Shown piece by piece: positions 1 to 7,675 of a stretch of DNA of 11,189 nt. Numbering within the stretch: the first letter of the stretch is position 1; every line of letters begins with the position of its first letter. The stretch lies in the NCBI GenBank assembly GCA_003024985.2, contig PXIH01S0002671.1. One strand, given 5' to 3'. Made by a program: the position numbers and the translations under genes. The notes under the pieces are model-generated. The model saw only the letters and a program-made list of their open reading frames with translations. It was not told the DNA's origin and searched no databases. This DNA is from Euperipatoides rowelli. Its lineage: Eukaryota; Onychophora; Udeonychophora; Euonychophora; Peripatopsidae.

Positions 1-587
1 CCGACATATTTGTATTTGTATAATCATAAAAATTACGACGCATGATCGCTCATGTTAAAAATGTGTACGCGCCCGCTTGAAGGTGAACTAGCTATGAGCA
101 CCACATGTGAATGTAGCCCTAATTTGATGGACTAATTGTTCTTTTCTGCCTTATTTGTACTTTGATTATTTTAGAGAAAATAATTTTAGAGTAGTATGTC
201 ATCCTTTTTAAATTTAATAAGTCGCACCCTGATGACATCATGAATATTAATCCTGTTCTTTTCACTTTAATATCAGCTACAAAGAAGTAATTTTTAATCT
301 TCAGTTGATATAAAAAATGTTAATTGTTTTATTGGACTTATTTTCTTCACTTTTTTTTCCTTTTCCTTTTTTTTTTTGAGCAACATAATATTGTCATGGA
401 AAATGCCCCAATATTATTTGTATGCTTTTAAAGTTGTGCAATGTAGTTTTTTATTTATTTATGTTAATTACATGGTGAATGACAACATTTTTAAAACAGT
501 GATCATGGCCCATTACCGGGGCAACATAATTCTAATAGCGATAATCAAAAATTCAAATATCAATAGTGTAGAATGGTAATCAAGTGC
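1..587. other. AT-rich non-coding stretch with a small CpG patch at the left edge
   Basis: No supportable gene. Positions 36-75 carry several CpGs close together (around 38, 41, 47 and 69-75) in DNA that is otherwise almost free of CpG. A small inverted repeat CATGA/TCATG sits at 41-54 and a CACATGTG palindrome at 102-109. A near-pure pyrimidine tract runs from about 340 to 377. It resembles the tract before a splice acceptor, but no convincing AG or open exon follows. The frame at 376-579 starts at TTG, is low-complexity, and is not considered real. TGATGACATCA (230-240) is an 11-base palindrome that shares ATGACATCAT with 4186-4195. Confidence 0.6.
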
Positions 588-749
588 TTATACACACTTA
601 TCATTCGTTTGGTGAGGAAAAGGAATGGTGGCCTTCTTCAGTGCCTTGTCAGTGAACCTTAGATACCACAATGCACTACAAAACTGTCCAAAAGCCCTTG
701 TTTCACTGGAATCCAAATTATTTAAAAGACCATTTTCAAAACAGCTTAC
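588..749 (-). other. Unrecognised minus-strand open frame without ATG, in a less AT-rich block
   Basis: Between stop codons the minus strand is open for 53 codons, ending with TAA at 588-590 and bounded upstream by TAA at 750-752. It has no ATG. Its composition (FGQFCSALWYLRF, then TDKALKKATIPFPHQ) is more protein-like than the Phe/Ile/Lys frames elsewhere in the window. The block is visibly richer in G+C than its flanks. I do not recognise the product. It could be an internal exon, a decayed mobile-element coding fragment, or chance: an open run this long is not rare at this base composition. No splice sites could be assigned with confidence. Confidence 0.2.
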
Positions 750-1355
750 TTATTTGGGCTACATGGAAACATTCCCCTAAATCTTAGATGAGGTATCAAC
801 TAGGGGGTGCTGTTGCATGTCGCAACATGGATTTCTTTCAGAGTGATTCGAAATGTTTATGTGTGTTGATGGTGCACTTTTTTTTTATTATGGCGCACTT
901 TACCTAACTTTGGCCGAAAACTAGGAATGGCACACTTATTTAGTGGGGTGCCTTTTGATCACATTCTACAGTAATTAGTTAAAATATTTTTTTTTTTTAT
1001 TCAATGTTTGATAATTTTTCTCCTTTTAAAGAAATATATTTTTTTCCTTTACTAGTGTCTACACATATAGTAGCTAGCCTATATGCTGTATCAGTAGGAT
1101 AAACAAAGCTGTTTTATAAAAAAAAAAAAGATTAAAATTATTATGAATTGTGGTATTTTATTTTGTCTCATTTAAATTTATTATGAAAATTAATTTATTA
1201 GTATTAATTTTCTTTTTATTTAAAGTTTGCATTAATCTTTTTTTTTAAACGAAAATACCCTGTAGACGATATTATAATTACAAATGTGGAGGATTAGAAG
1301 AAAGTTCTCAGAAAATAATTTTATCCATGCCTAATACATCTGTCATTTCATCTGT
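750..1355. other. AT-rich non-coding stretch with short repeats
   Basis: No supportable gene. Three imperfect copies of an 11-base word, ATGG(T/C)(G/A)CACTT, lie at 869-879, 890-900 and 927-937. A 7-bp inverted repeat CATATAG/CTATATG (1064-1070 and 1079-1085) encloses the 8-base spacer TAGCTAGC. An A12 tract lies at 1118-1129. A splice-acceptor-like ATTTCTTTCAG lies near 830-840, followed by a short open frame that I could not link to any protein. CATCTGT is repeated 12 bases apart at 1337-1343 and 1349-1355. Confidence 0.5.
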
Positions 1356-1387
1356 AGCTGGAAATTCTCTTAAAGAAAGTGCCAGCT
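1356..1387. repeat. Short two-part inverted repeat (hairpin-capable)
   Basis: AGCTGG (1356-1361) is the reverse complement of CCAGCT (1382-1387). Inside it TTCT (1365-1368) pairs with AGAA (1374-1377) around a 5-base loop, leaving a 3x4 internal loop. This gives 10 base pairs in 32 nt. No function can be assigned. An isolated hairpin of this strength is only mildly unusual in AT-rich DNA. Confidence 0.45.
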
Positions 1388-1834
1388 GACTAAAAACAAA
1401 AGAATTATTAATAATGTTTGTTCTTAAATTTTATTTTACAAATTTGGAAATTTATAAAATAAGAAAACAACAGTATATTATTTGTTTTTAAATCTATCTC
1501 ATGGAAACTTGAACTTTTAGATTAACAGGCATTGAAAATAAGCACAGTATTATTTAAACTGTTCGATTTCTTAAAGAAATTAAGAAAATAGGAATTAAAC
1601 TTGGACACTCTTTAAAGAGAAATTATTTTAAATGATAAACATTTTATTGATATTGGATTACTCAATTATTCTCTGCAAAGTTCCAAATGCCTCATACAGT
1701 AGAATTGAAAATTGTCTGATACTGAATTATGAGGATTAGTAGGCTACTCTTCTCAGGGAGAGGAAAGGTGTGAAAAGTCACATTACAGAGGATAGAGATG
1801 TATCTAGGAACGTCCCTTCCATTCCCCCTTTTTT
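1388..1834. other. AT-rich non-coding stretch
   Basis: No open frame or RNA gene is supportable. The sequence is mostly A/T-rich filler with poly-A-signal-like AATAAA variants that carry no weight at this composition. It contains one TACAGTA word (1695-1701) and one TAGGCTA word (1740-1746), both over-represented across the window. Confidence 0.5.
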
Positions 1835-1938
1835 TTCAATTTAATAATTGAACACTATATTAATTTGGACCATTTACAATAATATTACAACACTGGTGCC
1901 ACTAATGATATGTTGATAGTGGCGAAGAGATATAGTGT
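1835..1938. repeat. Group of three inverted repeats, two of them nested
   Basis: TTCAATT/AATTGAA (1835-1841 and 1846-1852) forms a 7-bp hairpin with a 4-base loop. Next, ACACTATAT (1852-1860) pairs with ATATAGTGT (1930-1938), 9 bp. Inside that, GCCACTA (1898-1904) pairs with TAGTGGC (1917-1923), 7 bp around a 12-base loop. The nested arrangement resembles a decayed foldback or MITE-type element, but no target-site duplication was identified. Confidence 0.45.
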
Positions 1939-2190
1939 CTGAGTGCTCCCTGTTTTGTTATTATTTTTTTAAATAGTTTATTAGTTTTATTTACCAAAAA
2001 TCAATTTAGTTTTTTAAATCTTTTAATTATTTTTTTTATATGAGATGCTTTCACTTTCTTGCAAATTATTCCCAGTAATATGAATGTCTTGTCATATAAG
2101 TCAGATATACTGTAGTTGCATGGAAATATTTTGTGAATAATAAATGATGGAGGTTTCTTGTAAGGAGAATGTGTATTTTCTAGCTTTTCC
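1939..2190. other. AT-rich non-coding stretch
   Basis: T-rich sequence with no supportable gene. One TACTGTA word lies at 2108-2114. Nothing else stands out. Confidence 0.5.
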
Positions 2191-2197
2191 TAAACAT

Positions 2198-2341
2198 AGA
2201 TAAGCTAAATGCTAGAGAGCCCAGAGTAGTTAGACAAGATAACTGTCTATATAAATGAGCAAAATTATTTGGTGACATGGCTATATGACATCGAGTGGCG
2301 GATAGGTGTTGGTACATAGTCAGATAATAATAGCCAGATAG
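2198..2341. promoter_or_regulatory. Cluster of GATA-type motifs (speculative)
   Basis: Four WGATAR matches occur in about 145 bases: 2198-2203, 2237-2242, 2322-2327 and 2336-2341, plus a weaker GATAG at 2301-2305. The second motif forms the whole loop of a perfect 6-bp inverted repeat, TAGACA (2231-2236) / TGTCTA (2244-2249), with loop AGATAAC. GATA factors bind WGATAR in animals. Calling this regulatory is inference, since a composition-only estimate would give under one match here. Confidence 0.2.
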
Positions 2342-2850
2342 TTTGTAAAGGCAATTACTAATAATTTATACAGGATTGGCTAGTTAGCCCGCAGCTTTGG
2401 ATATATAGGAAATAATCGGCATGTAGTGGTGCTGGCATTATAGTGTATACATTATGTATATACAGTTTTCATTAGCTTTATGAGTACCTTGTCTTACTTG
2501 GCTATTGTATAAATTATTTATATTGCAAATTACTAAGAGCAATTATCTAAATTCATAATCCATATTGAGGGTCACAAAAACTAAAATTAAGCTCACAGCA
2601 TGTAACAAGTGTGTCACCTTTTGTAGAACTAGTCAGGCCAAACAAGTGGATGGTTAAAAATAACTAAAAGAGCAAGGATTTTAATGATTAGGAAAAACAC
2701 TTTATTCTGGTGAAGACAGTTGTTTAAATATTAATATTCAAGCTTTTGCAGGAGAAATATTTATTTAATGCGAATAATAATTAACTATACTCTAGGGAAG
2801 TAATATTTTTAATATTAGACTAAGGCTCTGTGATAGTTCAGCTTGGGCAG
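2342..2850. other. AT-rich non-coding stretch
   Basis: No gene can be supported. The stretch contains AT-only near-palindromes around 2449-2462 and 2800-2820 of the kind expected at this composition. No repeat of significant length was found. Confidence 0.5.
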
Positions 2851-2985
2851 GTAACTTGTTTACTGGATAAATTTAATAATTCTGGCCACATTGTGCACAA
2901 AGTGTAAAGTTATGAAGAAAGGAGTAAGTTAACTTAAGCACAGCTGATGGAAATCTACTGTATACCACTGGTAATAATTATCAGG
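2851..2985. promoter_or_regulatory. Palindrome- and motif-dense block, possible regulatory DNA (speculative)
   Basis: This block holds TGTTTAC (2857-2863, a forkhead-type core), the perfect 10-base palindromes TTGTGCACAA (2891-2900) and AAGTTAACTT (2926-2935), and an E-box CAGCTG (2941-2946). A near-palindromic TAATAATTA stretch lies around 2970-2984. Base composition is less AT-rich than the flanks. Such density would fit an animal enhancer, but short motifs alone cannot prove it. Confidence 0.2.
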
Positions 2986-2994
2986 CATCTGACT

Positions 2995-3055
2995 ATCTTA
3001 CAGCAGTATCGGGTAAGATGTTAGGCATTCATTTCTTGGTTGCATTCTTGCCTAA
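2995..3055. repeat. Two back-to-back hairpin-forming inverted repeats
   Basis: ATCTTAC (2995-3001) pairs perfectly with GTAAGAT (3013-3019) around an 11-base loop. One base later TTAGGCA (3021-3027) pairs perfectly with TGCCTAA (3049-3055) around a 21-base loop. The two stems could stack coaxially in RNA or extrude as adjacent cruciforms in DNA. Function unknown. Confidence 0.5.
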
Positions 3056-3143
3056 GTCTCTGTTTAATTATAAGCTGTTAGAAGACCAATGGTTTAGATA
3101 ACTCCATGAAATTGGATGAAATGATCAACTAGGCAATTTGACG

Positions 3144-3174
3144 GTCTACAGTTGGCTTCTTTTATACTGCAGAC
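3144..3174. repeat. Imperfect hairpin-forming inverted repeat
   Basis: GTCTACAG (3144-3151) and CTGCAGAC (3167-3174) pair at 7 of 8 positions around a 15-base spacer. It lies between the double hairpin at 2995-3055 and the strong hairpin at 3196-3225. Confidence 0.4.
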
Positions 3175-3195
3175 ATTTTTTAACAACAAGCAAAG

Positions 3196-3225
3196 TGCCT
3201 TGAGGAAGAAGTTTGGCTCAAGGCA
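3196..3225. repeat. Perfect 9-bp hairpin with a GC-richer stem
   Basis: TGCCTTGAG (3196-3204) is the exact reverse complement of CTCAAGGCA (3217-3225), with a 12-base loop (3205-3216). A G-T wobble could extend it by one pair. Five of nine pairs are G-C, which is unusual here: a rough independent-base estimate at 30% GC gives far fewer than one such hairpin per window. It is too short for an animal microRNA precursor by itself. It could be an inverted repeat of a mobile element or an RNA structural element. Confidence 0.55.
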
Positions 3226-4071
3226 TATTTAGTATATTGAAGCTTTCGGCAATAATTTTTGTAAGCTTTGTTAAACATTGTACTTAGCACAAAATTTAAT
3301 TAAAATGGCTGATTTATATTCTTTCAAAATGAAATTTAAAAATAGCAACATGTTTTATCATTTTTACAGAATTCTAAAAACAATTTAGACCTAGCTCAAG
3401 TTTAGGCCCTCATTGAAATGAAATGGATTATTTCTTTTGTAATATTTGGCAATAATTTAAATAATTTTAAATTGTTGTCAAATGAGCTCAGAAATATTTT
3501 ATGCTTAATACAAATTATAATATATTCAGCCTTTAAAAATATAGAACAAAATATAGTGTTTATAATATTGATATTAATCCTTAATAGAGTCTGCCGCTCA
3601 TGTTTAGTTCAGCTTTACTTCTTTTATATGGCTCCTATTGATTCTGTAATTGGTAGGCTACTTCTTTTTATCACATCATAGAACAACCTCTAGCAATAAC
3701 ATTTTAATTTTCTAATTGTGCACTTATTATTTTTTTATTCCACAAATGTACTTTGGTATCAAGCCCTCTAGTAATAAATATTATAGCCCACCTTAAAAAT
3801 GCAAACAATAAACCACAACACTAGAGCAGAGACTACCAAAACATATAGCACTTACATTAATCCATATTTAATGTACAGTGTGTGTATTTTCACAATTATT
3901 TTTAATAATGTTTTGTATAAAATCTTAGTCCAATATATTGTAATGGATATAAATAGGGGAGGAAAGAAAGCCTAGTGCTGCCTAGCTACTTTAGCAAAAT
4001 ATTAAATGATTTTAAGCTAACTAATCTTTCATTTTTTAGTAAATTATGGAAGCAACAAACAAAAATATATA
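3226..4071. other. Very AT-rich non-coding stretch
   Basis: No gene is supported. An ATG-initiated frame at 3418-3681 (87 codons) is dominated by Ile, Leu, Phe and Asn with no recognisable domain, and is judged accidental. TAGGCTA occurs at 3654-3660. The only notable structure is just downstream at 4072-4091. Confidence 0.5.
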
Positions 4072-4091
4072 AAAGTACGGTACAGTACTTT
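4072..4091. repeat. 7-bp hairpin containing three GTAC words at 5-base spacing
   Basis: AAAGTAC (4072-4078) pairs with GTACTTT (4085-4091) around loop GGTACA. GTAC occurs at 4075, 4080 and 4085, exactly five bases apart. The element also contains one copy of the over-represented word TACAGTA (4081-4087). Confidence 0.5.
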
Positions 4092-4154
4092 AATCATGCA
4101 TAAAACAAGGACAAAGCAATGACTAAATAAAAGCCTACTTTTAATTAAATAAAT

Positions 4155-4196
4155 ATTTGTTTAAACTTTTTAAAAGTTTAATAAATGACATCATTT
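4155..4196. repeat. Long AT palindrome followed directly by a second palindrome
   Basis: TTAAACTTTT (4161-4170) and AAAAGTTTAA (4172-4181) are perfect reverse complements around one central T. Four further pairs (ATTT 4155-4158 with AAAT 4183-4186) form if a small internal loop is allowed. Overlapping this, AAATGA (4183-4188) and TCATTT (4191-4196) form a 14-base palindrome with centre CA. A one-base centre cannot form an RNA hairpin without opening inner pairs, so a DNA cruciform or a dimeric binding site is more natural. Confidence 0.55.
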
Positions 4197-4299
4197 AAAA
4201 ATATAGCGAATCTTTTCACATTTTTCATTTTAGTAAATTTGATTTTTTTTATAGAAAAAGGTGGGCTAATTTATTAATTCAGACATTTAATAAACATCA

Positions 4300-4335
4300 C
4301 CTTTTAAATAATATCATTGCCTTTTAAATATCATT
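4300..4335 (+). repeat. Tandem duplication, two copies of about 16-20 bases
   Basis: CCTTTTAAAT followed by ATCATT occurs at 4300-4318 and again at 4320-4335. The first copy carries three extra bases (AAT). The copies are adjacent, as expected from replication slippage. Confidence 0.7.
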
Positions 4336-4426
4336 ATCATTTTTTTAATAAAAATATTAAATAAAATAGTTTGAACACCAGTGATAATTTAATTTTCATA
4401 TAGCAAATACATATGTAATGAATGAT

Positions 4427-4497
4427 CATTAAGGGGCAGTCAATAAGCCTTTCTATTTTAAAAAAAGTCAAGTGGTTTGAGATTATTGACTTTAATG
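4427..4497. repeat. 15-bp interrupted inverted repeat, precursor-sized hairpin
   Basis: AGTCAATAA (4438-4446) is the exact reverse complement of TTATTGACT (4483-4491). Immediately outside, CATTAA (4427-4432) pairs with TTAATG (4492-4497), and the only interruption is a 5-base bulge GGGGC (4433-4437) on the left arm. That makes 15 Watson-Crick pairs in 71 nt with a 36-base loop. The total size is near that of an animal pre-microRNA, but the uninterrupted stem is short and the loop is large. A decayed foldback transposon is the main alternative. Confidence 0.55.
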
Positions 4498-4956
4498 GCT
4501 GGAAATCAACACAACATTGTTTATTGCTTTTTAAATAGAACGTTACAATTTCTCTATTTATTTCTATTTGGTTTTTTATTTTTTTAAAAATGATTTGAAA
4601 ATAAATTGTTTAGCTTATACTTAATTAGGCCTAATAAAATAATATATTTGTTTCCGTAACAAGCTGTAAAATTTTATAGTAGGTAGGTATTTTTTTTTTT
4701 TTTTAATCAATGCAAGTAAACTTATCCTTGCAAACTTTTTTTTTTTTAAATTGACAACTAAACATGAAATGCACATAGAGTAAATAAAAAATATTAAATA
4801 CAAAAACATTTATTTTCATAACGGATAAATAATTTTCGACTGGAATGTAAATAGAAATAGAATTTCAAGAAATTTGTTTGGATCAGAAATTAAAATCATT
4901 TTATTTATTTCATTTATAATTGACAAAAAAAATTGCTTGAAGGATGGTAGTGAGGC
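4498..4956. other. AT-rich non-coding stretch with T tracts
   Basis: No gene is supported. A T15 tract (4690-4704) and a T12 tract (4736-4747) make the minus strand open as a Lys/Leu/Ile/Tyr-rich frame (4621-4809), which is judged accidental. The 8-base palindrome TAGGCCTA is at 4626-4633. An 11-base match to the 5' end of microRNA miR-1 at 4841-4851 has no pairing arm and was rejected. Confidence 0.5.
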
Positions 4957-4968
4957 GGGGGGGGGGGG
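4957..4968 (+). repeat. G12 homopolymer
   Basis: Twelve consecutive G residues follow TGAGGC. This is one of four long G runs, all on the given strand. The others are at 6791-6801, 9469-9479 and 11183-11189. In the last case the run follows a transposon-end-like sequence, so this one may mark another decayed element end, though no CAGGGGCG-type terminus is visible beside it. Confidence 0.8.
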
Positions 4969-5059
4969 AGTGGTTTGAGACTTTTATCTACCTTATTCAA
5001 TCTTATAATTGTGCCACTGTCTGAGATCATTTAGATATTCAATATGATATACAGTATAT

Positions 5060-5203
5060 ATTAAAAAAAAAAAAAAAACTTTATCGTGTTTTGGTAGCCT
5101 AATTGTACTGTATTTGGATATTTGACAATGGGGCCTGGTGAGCATTTGCCCACTCGCCCAGGTGTTAAAACCCCTACTGCCATCATTAAAAAAAAAAAAC
5201 TTT
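5060..5203. mobile_element. Possible small insertion flanked by A-tract direct repeats
   Basis: The pattern ATT-A(n)-CTTT occurs at 5060-5082 (n=16) and at 5185-5203 (n=12), enclosing 102 bases (5083-5184). The enclosed segment contains a GC-richer core whose arms CCTGGTGAG (5134-5142) and CTCGCCCAGG (5153-5162) pair with one bulged C and one G-T wobble. The repeats could be a target-site duplication from an A-rich target, or two independent A tracts that look alike by chance. No open frame lies inside. The GC-rich core recalls internal sequence of G-rich transposon ends, which is an impression only. Confidence 0.3.
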
Positions 5204-5883
5204 TAAGTCGACAAGGTTTTTTTTCAAGACTTCGTTTTTGGATTGGTAAATGTTTTCAGTGATGTAAAGGCTTTGGAAAAGATGTGTTGTTGGTGTCTTT
5301 CTTGACCAATCACATCATAGATATATTTGAAAGTCTTTATACAGTAGCTTTGGACAAATTATCATATGTTGAAACTAAAGTGTTTACTTGATTGATTGTT
5401 AGCATTGGAGTTATTTCTTTTTTTTTTGACCGGGCTGAGAAGTTATCGTTTAATGACTTTATTTTCTTTTCTTTTATTAGTTCATTTAATCAGATATAAC
5501 ATAAGTATTACATTTAAAACTCTTATAGGGCCACTATGAATTTACTTTTTACATAATACTATGTACAATAATTACTAAAAAGTACTAGAAATTAGAAGAA
5601 TTCTGGGTAACAATCAGCAGTAAAAGGAAGATTTTAAACAACCGGTAATAAAACACAGCTCTTTTTACCTGATGGCACAATATTATTATTTAATCACATC
5701 AATATAATTAATTTGAAGATAGCTTGATATTTTGAGTTCAAAGTTAAATGACTTTCACTGGATTAAAATCATTTATATTAAATTGACATACAAAATGAGC
5801 AAACCATTGATTTATTCCATGCTTTCTTGGGGAATCCCTGTGTTAATGTATTGTACAGGTGGCAGAACCTTAAAACATAATTT
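5204..5883. other. AT-rich non-coding stretch
   Basis: No gene is supported. GATGTG (5281-5286) with CACATC (5311-5316), plus inner TTGGT (5290-5294) with ACCAA (5305-5309), form an 11-bp stem with a small asymmetric bulge. An over-represented TACAGTA is at 5340-5346. The rest is A/T-rich without long repeats. Confidence 0.5.
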
Positions 5884-6070
5884 GGGTCGGTTCATATTTT
5901 TATAGGGTCGGTCGGGTTACCGGAAACAAACATATTTTTTTGTTAGGCCTAAGGGAAAATAATGATTTCAATAATATCAATTAAAAATATAGGTATACTG
6001 TATAGCCCATTATACCGGGAGTTGGTTACTTAAGCGCGGCCGGCAGTATTACTGACAGATACGATACGAG
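5884..6070. other. CpG-bearing patch, probable decayed repeat
   Basis: GGGTCGGT occurs at 5884-5891 and again at 5905-5912, followed by TCGGGTTACCGGAAAC and then TAGGCCTA (5944-5951). About 80 bases on, a second CpG group (ACCGGGAG near 6016, GCGCGGCCGGC near 6035, GATACGATACGAG near 6059) appears. CpG is scarce elsewhere in the window, so this segment is either young relative to CpG decay or unmethylated. It has the look of a dispersed repeat, but I cannot name a family. No open frame of note. Confidence 0.3.
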
Positions 6071-6790
6071 TCTAGTAACTTTGTTCTTTGTGGTCTTATT
6101 TAAATGTTTATTATGATAGAACTTTACAATTTCTGGTATTTATATCTGTTTAGCGTACTGTATATTACAAACAAACTATCATAACATTAATTTTAGTGTG
6201 GGATTAATATTTTGACAATTATAGAACAGGAAGGATAAAATATATTGCAGTCAGAACATTCCAAACAAAAATTAACAAAGTGTGTAAGCTATTGATATAT
6301 TTTTATTATTATTAATATTATGTAATTAATATTTCTATATTAAAAAAAAGCTTTTGTTATTGTAATTATTTTTGTAAATAGCCCAATATTATTGTGTAAA
6401 TTATATAAATTGTGATTGAGTAAGAGATAACTGCTGCCCTCCTCCTTCTTCATAATAAAATCGAGTTCATAATTTATTTTTTTAAACAATAGTGATGTCG
6501 ATATAGATACTGTAACTAGGCTGTCTCTTTTTTCTAAAATTTAAGGAATATTTAGAAATAAGAGCTACAGTAGGTAAATCTTAATGAAATTTTTATTGTT
6601 CACATTCTATAATTTTTATGATAGCTTGCCAGTAGGGCTTATGAGATCATGCGACAGAACATAGATTGCAGGCACATGGCCATGGTTGCTGTAAGATTTC
6701 GCTTATTCACCTTGGTGATATCTCTTAGCTATATACAATATGTATATATTACAGTATGTCATATGTAGTGATACAGTCTGTCTAAGGTGT
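6071..6790. other. AT-rich non-coding stretch
   Basis: No gene is supported. The stretch contains TACTGTA/TACAGTA words at 6156, 6508, 6566 and 6750, the perfect 10-base palindrome CATGGCCATG (6675-6684), TCACC/GGTGA around TT (6707-6718), and the AT palindrome TATATACA/TGTATATA around ATA (6730-6748). These are short and may be chance. Confidence 0.5.
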
Positions 6791-6840
6791 GGGGGGGGGG
6801 GTCTGGAGTCCATTACATATCATAACCCTCCCCCTTCCAA
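6791..6840. repeat. G11 tract with a nearby complementary C-rich run
   Basis: Eleven G residues (6791-6801) are followed about 25 bases later by ACCCTCCCCCTTCC (from 6826), which can pair with the G run if one G-T wobble is allowed. The pair could form a C-G-rich foldback, an unusual object in DNA this AT-rich. Confidence 0.6.
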
Positions 6841-7656
6841 CTGTATACATGTCATCATGAGCTCTTCTTCTCTTGCTTCTTCATCTTTCTAAAAATTTAT
6901 GATTTTTACCATCACTTTTCTCTTACATATAGTTCAATCTGCTAATAAATGAATGTGTTAGTGTTATCAGTGCTAAAGCAATCATGGCATTTGTCTACTT
7001 TGCTGTAAAGTAAAGTCTGTACTACAATATTAACTTATTTATCAAAATGTTCACTTGAACTGGCAATCCAACTGCCCAGCATTTATCTTGGAACCCTGTT
7101 ATTATAAATTATGTCTAGATTGATTATATTTATCATTTGAATGAGATTCACAAAAAATGCATGCATTTGATTGGTATAATAAACAAAAATGGCTTTAGGA
7201 ATTAAAAAAAATAAACCTTGTGAAACTTATTTGGTATCTAAACAAAACGTTGTCCCCATTTCCCTGACAAAATAAAATATAATGCCTCTGTACCAAATTT
7301 ATCTGCATAGGTTATTTCAGAAACAACCAATGATTAATAAAAAAATAATTATTTTTGTATTAATTAAAATTTGGTCAACTTAAATTTAAATCCCGCCGAC
7401 AAACATTAATCCTTCAAGCTAATCTTAGTATTTGCTTTTCCTATTTGAATTTCACTGTGTTTTATTTTATTTTTTATATTTATACTTTTTTTTGAAGAGG
7501 ATAGATTTCCGATTCTCAAAACACGTCATTATTTACTGATAAGAAGGCTATTTTGTTTAAGATGGGTAGTTGAGATAGAACAGCAATTTTGTAACATGGA
7601 TTGGAGAAATAGCCAGTAAATAAAGATTTCTGTAATTAAGAGATTTGCACTGTGCT
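6841..7656. other. AT-rich non-coding stretch
   Basis: No gene is supported. ATTTGGTA (7229-7236) and TACCAAAT (7291-7298) form an 8-bp inverted repeat with a 54-base spacer, which is weak evidence of structure. A pyrimidine-rich segment runs near 6860-6890. No other repeat of note. Confidence 0.5.
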
Positions 7657-7675
7657 AAAAAAAAAAAAAAAAAAA
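7657..7675 (+). repeat. A19 homopolymer
   Basis: Nineteen consecutive A residues follow TTTGCACTGTGCT. This could be the poly(A) tail of an old retroposed sequence, but no retroelement body or target-site duplication was recognised upstream, so slippage is equally likely. Confidence 0.75.

Noticed and set aside
376-579. 67-codon plus-strand open frame
   Set aside because: It begins at TTG, is low in complexity with many Ile/Asn/Tyr/Phe codons, and shows no domain.
830-840. Splice-acceptor-like ATTTCTTTCAG
   Set aside because: The open frame after it is short and unrecognised. Such sites are common in T-rich DNA.
1256-1266. Eleven-base match to the 5' end of miR-10 (TACCCTGTAGA)
   Set aside because: The following bases diverge and there is no complementary arm nearby to form a precursor. 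An 11-base match to some conserved microRNA is likely by chance in 22 kb of both-strand sequence.
3418-3681. 87-codon ATG-initiated plus-strand frame
   Set aside because: Rich in Ile, Leu, Asn and Phe as any AT-rich frame would be. Its hydrophobic runs follow from T-rich codons, and no family is recognisable.
4621-4809. 62-codon minus-strand frame
   Set aside because: Two T tracts give Lys runs. The remainder is Leu/Ile/Tyr filler with no motif.
4841-4851. Eleven-base match to the 5' end of miR-1 (TGGAATGTAAA)
   Set aside because: No upstream arm pairs with it, and the rest of the mature sequence does not match.
6730-6748. Eight-bp AT palindrome TATATACA/TGTATATA
   Set aside because: Alternating TA sequence makes this expected at the base composition.
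7657-7675. Poly(A) tail of a retroposon
   Set aside because: No retroelement body, promoter box or target-site duplication could be seen beside the A19 run.
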